Origin: Amoeboaphelidium protococcarum
Taxonomy: Eukaryota; Aphelidiomycota; Aphelidea
Direction: 5' to 3'
Assembly: GCA_023515745.1 (NCBI GenBank)
Contig: JALECJ010000004.1
Location: 558,001-622,000 of the forward strand
Length of the DNA: 64,000 bases
The stretch's first letter is position 1, and each line of letters begins with the position of its first letter. Positions 62,237-64,000 of the stretch are shown piece by piece. A program made the translations under genes and the position numbers. The notes below the pieces were generated by a model. That model saw only the letters and a program-made list of their open reading frames with translations, did not search any database and was not told the origin of the DNA.

Positions 62237-64000
62237 TCATTCAGAATCAGATTCTACAGTTCGGACGTTTAATTCATGCCTAGATTGACGCGTTAGTGGT
62301 AGATGTTCATTGCTAGAGGTGAGTTCAATATCCAAAGATTTATCAGCTAGCTCCATTTACAGACGATCCAACATTACCGGATAGAATATTTTCCGAATCA
62401 ATTTCATACAAATGACAGGGAGTGTGCTAAGTACCACGACCAGAATGATACTGAACCAAAAGGATCCATTGGAGTATAACTCAGCAATGAGGCCATGCAA
62501 TTCAAAACTGGTCACCAAAGATATGAAGTATGCAAGTATGAAATACATTAGCATAGAACCCCAGATGGCAATGTGATTGTACACTGTAAAGGTGTTGGTC
62601 TCAATTGCCATGGTGGCAGTCTGGATGAGGATTCCCGCTGAATAAGCAGCCATACCAATTGCGATGTAAGAACTTGACGAGGTGCCCGACTCATTAATTC
62701 CCAGGCTGAACACTGCCAGAGTGATCGCCAATGTCAGAAACGAGTGACAGAATGCTCGGAATGCCCATATTCCCATAACTTTCCCAGAGAATCTATCGCC
62801 AGCAATAGCAGCCTAGTATATGGAAGGGTTCTCCAGCACCACATTCTCAGGCAGGTCTTTGTCAAGACAGTAGAAGAGAATTGGAAATGCAGTAAACAGA
62901 ACATTATACGAACTGAGAGCAAACGTACTAAGTAAACTTGTGCCACTGAATCCGCAGTACAGTTCATACAATGCCTATAGAGCGCCAATGAATATACTCT
63001 TATAGAAGCAGTAAAGAGCGAGATAAGCGATGCGATTATAAGAGTAACGGCCGTGTATGATAATTAATCTGACCAAGAACTGGAAACTGGTGAAGCTATA
63101 ATCGGCGGCTCTTGAAGCCTACAATCCCTCTTTACCAATTATTCCGACACCGACATGAGCATTCTAAATCATTGCCACATCATTACCACCATCACCGATA
63201 GAAAGAGTCTTGAATCCCTTCTCCTTCACCAGTCCAACAACGGCACTTTTCTAAGATGGCGTCACTCTACAGCAAACTACAGTGGCAGCTTTATTGCACA
63301 AGCTAACGAACATCTATCTCATCTCATCATCGATCAGTATCTCATTCAAAGTACCACCATCCACAACGACTGAATATATCTCGTCATCGTCCTCATTACT
63401 GTGGTGGATGATATTCTCAATAACGGGAGAAATTACGCGATTACTGGCAGCCCTGTATCTAGCGGCTGGTTTTCTTCTATCAGCAGATACTTGATCAAGA
63501 CATTGCTTCAGCTAACTAGAAACGTCAGTCTGACTGATTGTGGAAGATACAATGAACACTTTGCCATCGCCGCTGTGAGAGATAAGATTGCAGCTTTTAC
63601 CGATTTGTAAGGCAGTCTCCATCTTGTCTCCGGTGAGCATCCACACTTTCATCCCGGCATCACGGAGCATGGTAATCGTCTCCGGAACGTTATGCTAAAG
63701 TTCATCCTCAATCGCGCATATACCCAGAAATTAAAGATCCTTCTCAATCTAATCGTAAACCTTACCAACTTTCTAATCTCTATTATCAATTGAACTTTAA
63801 GCAGACTGAAGTTTAGCTGCCCATTTCTAATAATCCGAAGATGATATAAACTTTTAACCAACACAAAGAGTACGAAGTCCTTGAGACGCAAAATACTCTA
63901 AATTATTTTTGACATCTTATGGTATTCCGACACATCTGGGCAACATCATTTCATCTGCACCTTTCATGATGAGGAGAATCTGATCATCAGAAGATTGCCG
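62237..64000 (-). CDS. P4-ATPase (lipid flippase), ALA2-like; N-terminus outside window
   Basis: The last 587 residues of a P4-ATPase. From the window edge: part of the nucleotide domain ([16 protein letters not shown]), [78 protein letters not shown], then six membrane helices ([73 protein letters not shown]). The last segments track plant ALA2, a branch that works without a CDC50 partner, more closely than Drs2 or Dnf. The phosphorylated DKTG and the actuator domain lie beyond the edge. It should flip aminophospholipids inward. Confidence 0.93.

Overview
This is nuclear DNA of a compact, intron-poor eukaryote that reads UAA and UAG as glutamine and uses UGA as its only stop (the pattern of NCBI translation table 6). 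Read with the standard code, almost every gene breaks into fragments. Read with TAA/TAG = Gln, about 40 genes become full-length with conserved domains, and each ends at TGA. All coding regions below use that code. Gene content points to a fungus-related (holomycotan) protist rather than a ciliate: a class I myosin with a Pro-rich tail and terminal SH3 domain, SWI3, EPL1, ING and ARP5, cystathionine beta-lyase, ketopantoate hydroxymethy­ltransferase, HOP2 and RFT1. Aphelids such as Amoeboaphelidium, which I recall using a UAR = Gln code, are one candidate. That placement is inference.

Layout. 0-9.4 kb: an MFSD1-like transporter (cut by the window edge), an OXLD1-type mitochondrial protein, an unknown signal-anchored protein, a mitochondrial carrier, a PH-like protein, a secreted lipocalin-like protein and a surface beta-propeller protein with a Thr stalk. 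9.5-19.4 kb: THOC1, cystathionine beta-lyase, PanB, a mitochondrial HMG-box protein, beta-carbonic anhydrase, a two-exon unknown and CCT7. 19.9-31.1 kb: ARP5, ClpP, an M50B-like membrane protease, UDP-xylose synthase, CysRS, a Rab8/Sec4 GTPase, TRAPPC4/Trs23 and HOP2. 31.1-39.9 kb: a PH-PH-C2-RasGAP protein, an unknown, a Ste20/MST kinase, mitochondrial bL17, an ING PHD protein and TXNDC17. 40-51.5 kb: UTP10, RFT1, DSK2/ubiquilin, an AcpS-type phosphopantetheinyl transferase and an AP-2 alpha adaptin without an ear. 51.9-64 kb: SWI3, myosin I, EPL1, a p24 cargo receptor, exosome RRP45 and the C-terminal part of a P4-ATPase of the plant ALA2 type.

The genes are mostly single-copy housekeeping functions. 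They group loosely by process only by chance: chromatin (ARP5, ING, SWI3, EPL1), membrane traffic (Rab, TRAPPC4, AP-2, p24, P4-ATPase, myosin I), mitochondria (carrier, OXLD1, HMG, ClpP, bL17, PPTase), and RNA processing (THOC1, UTP10, RRP45). Convergent neighbours are only 22-130 bp apart at their stops in most cases. I place 11 confident introns plus one doubtful one, 36-81 nt long, starting GT (usually GTA) and usually ending TGTAG, biased to the 5' ends of genes. I saw no tRNA, rRNA, transposon or CRISPR array.
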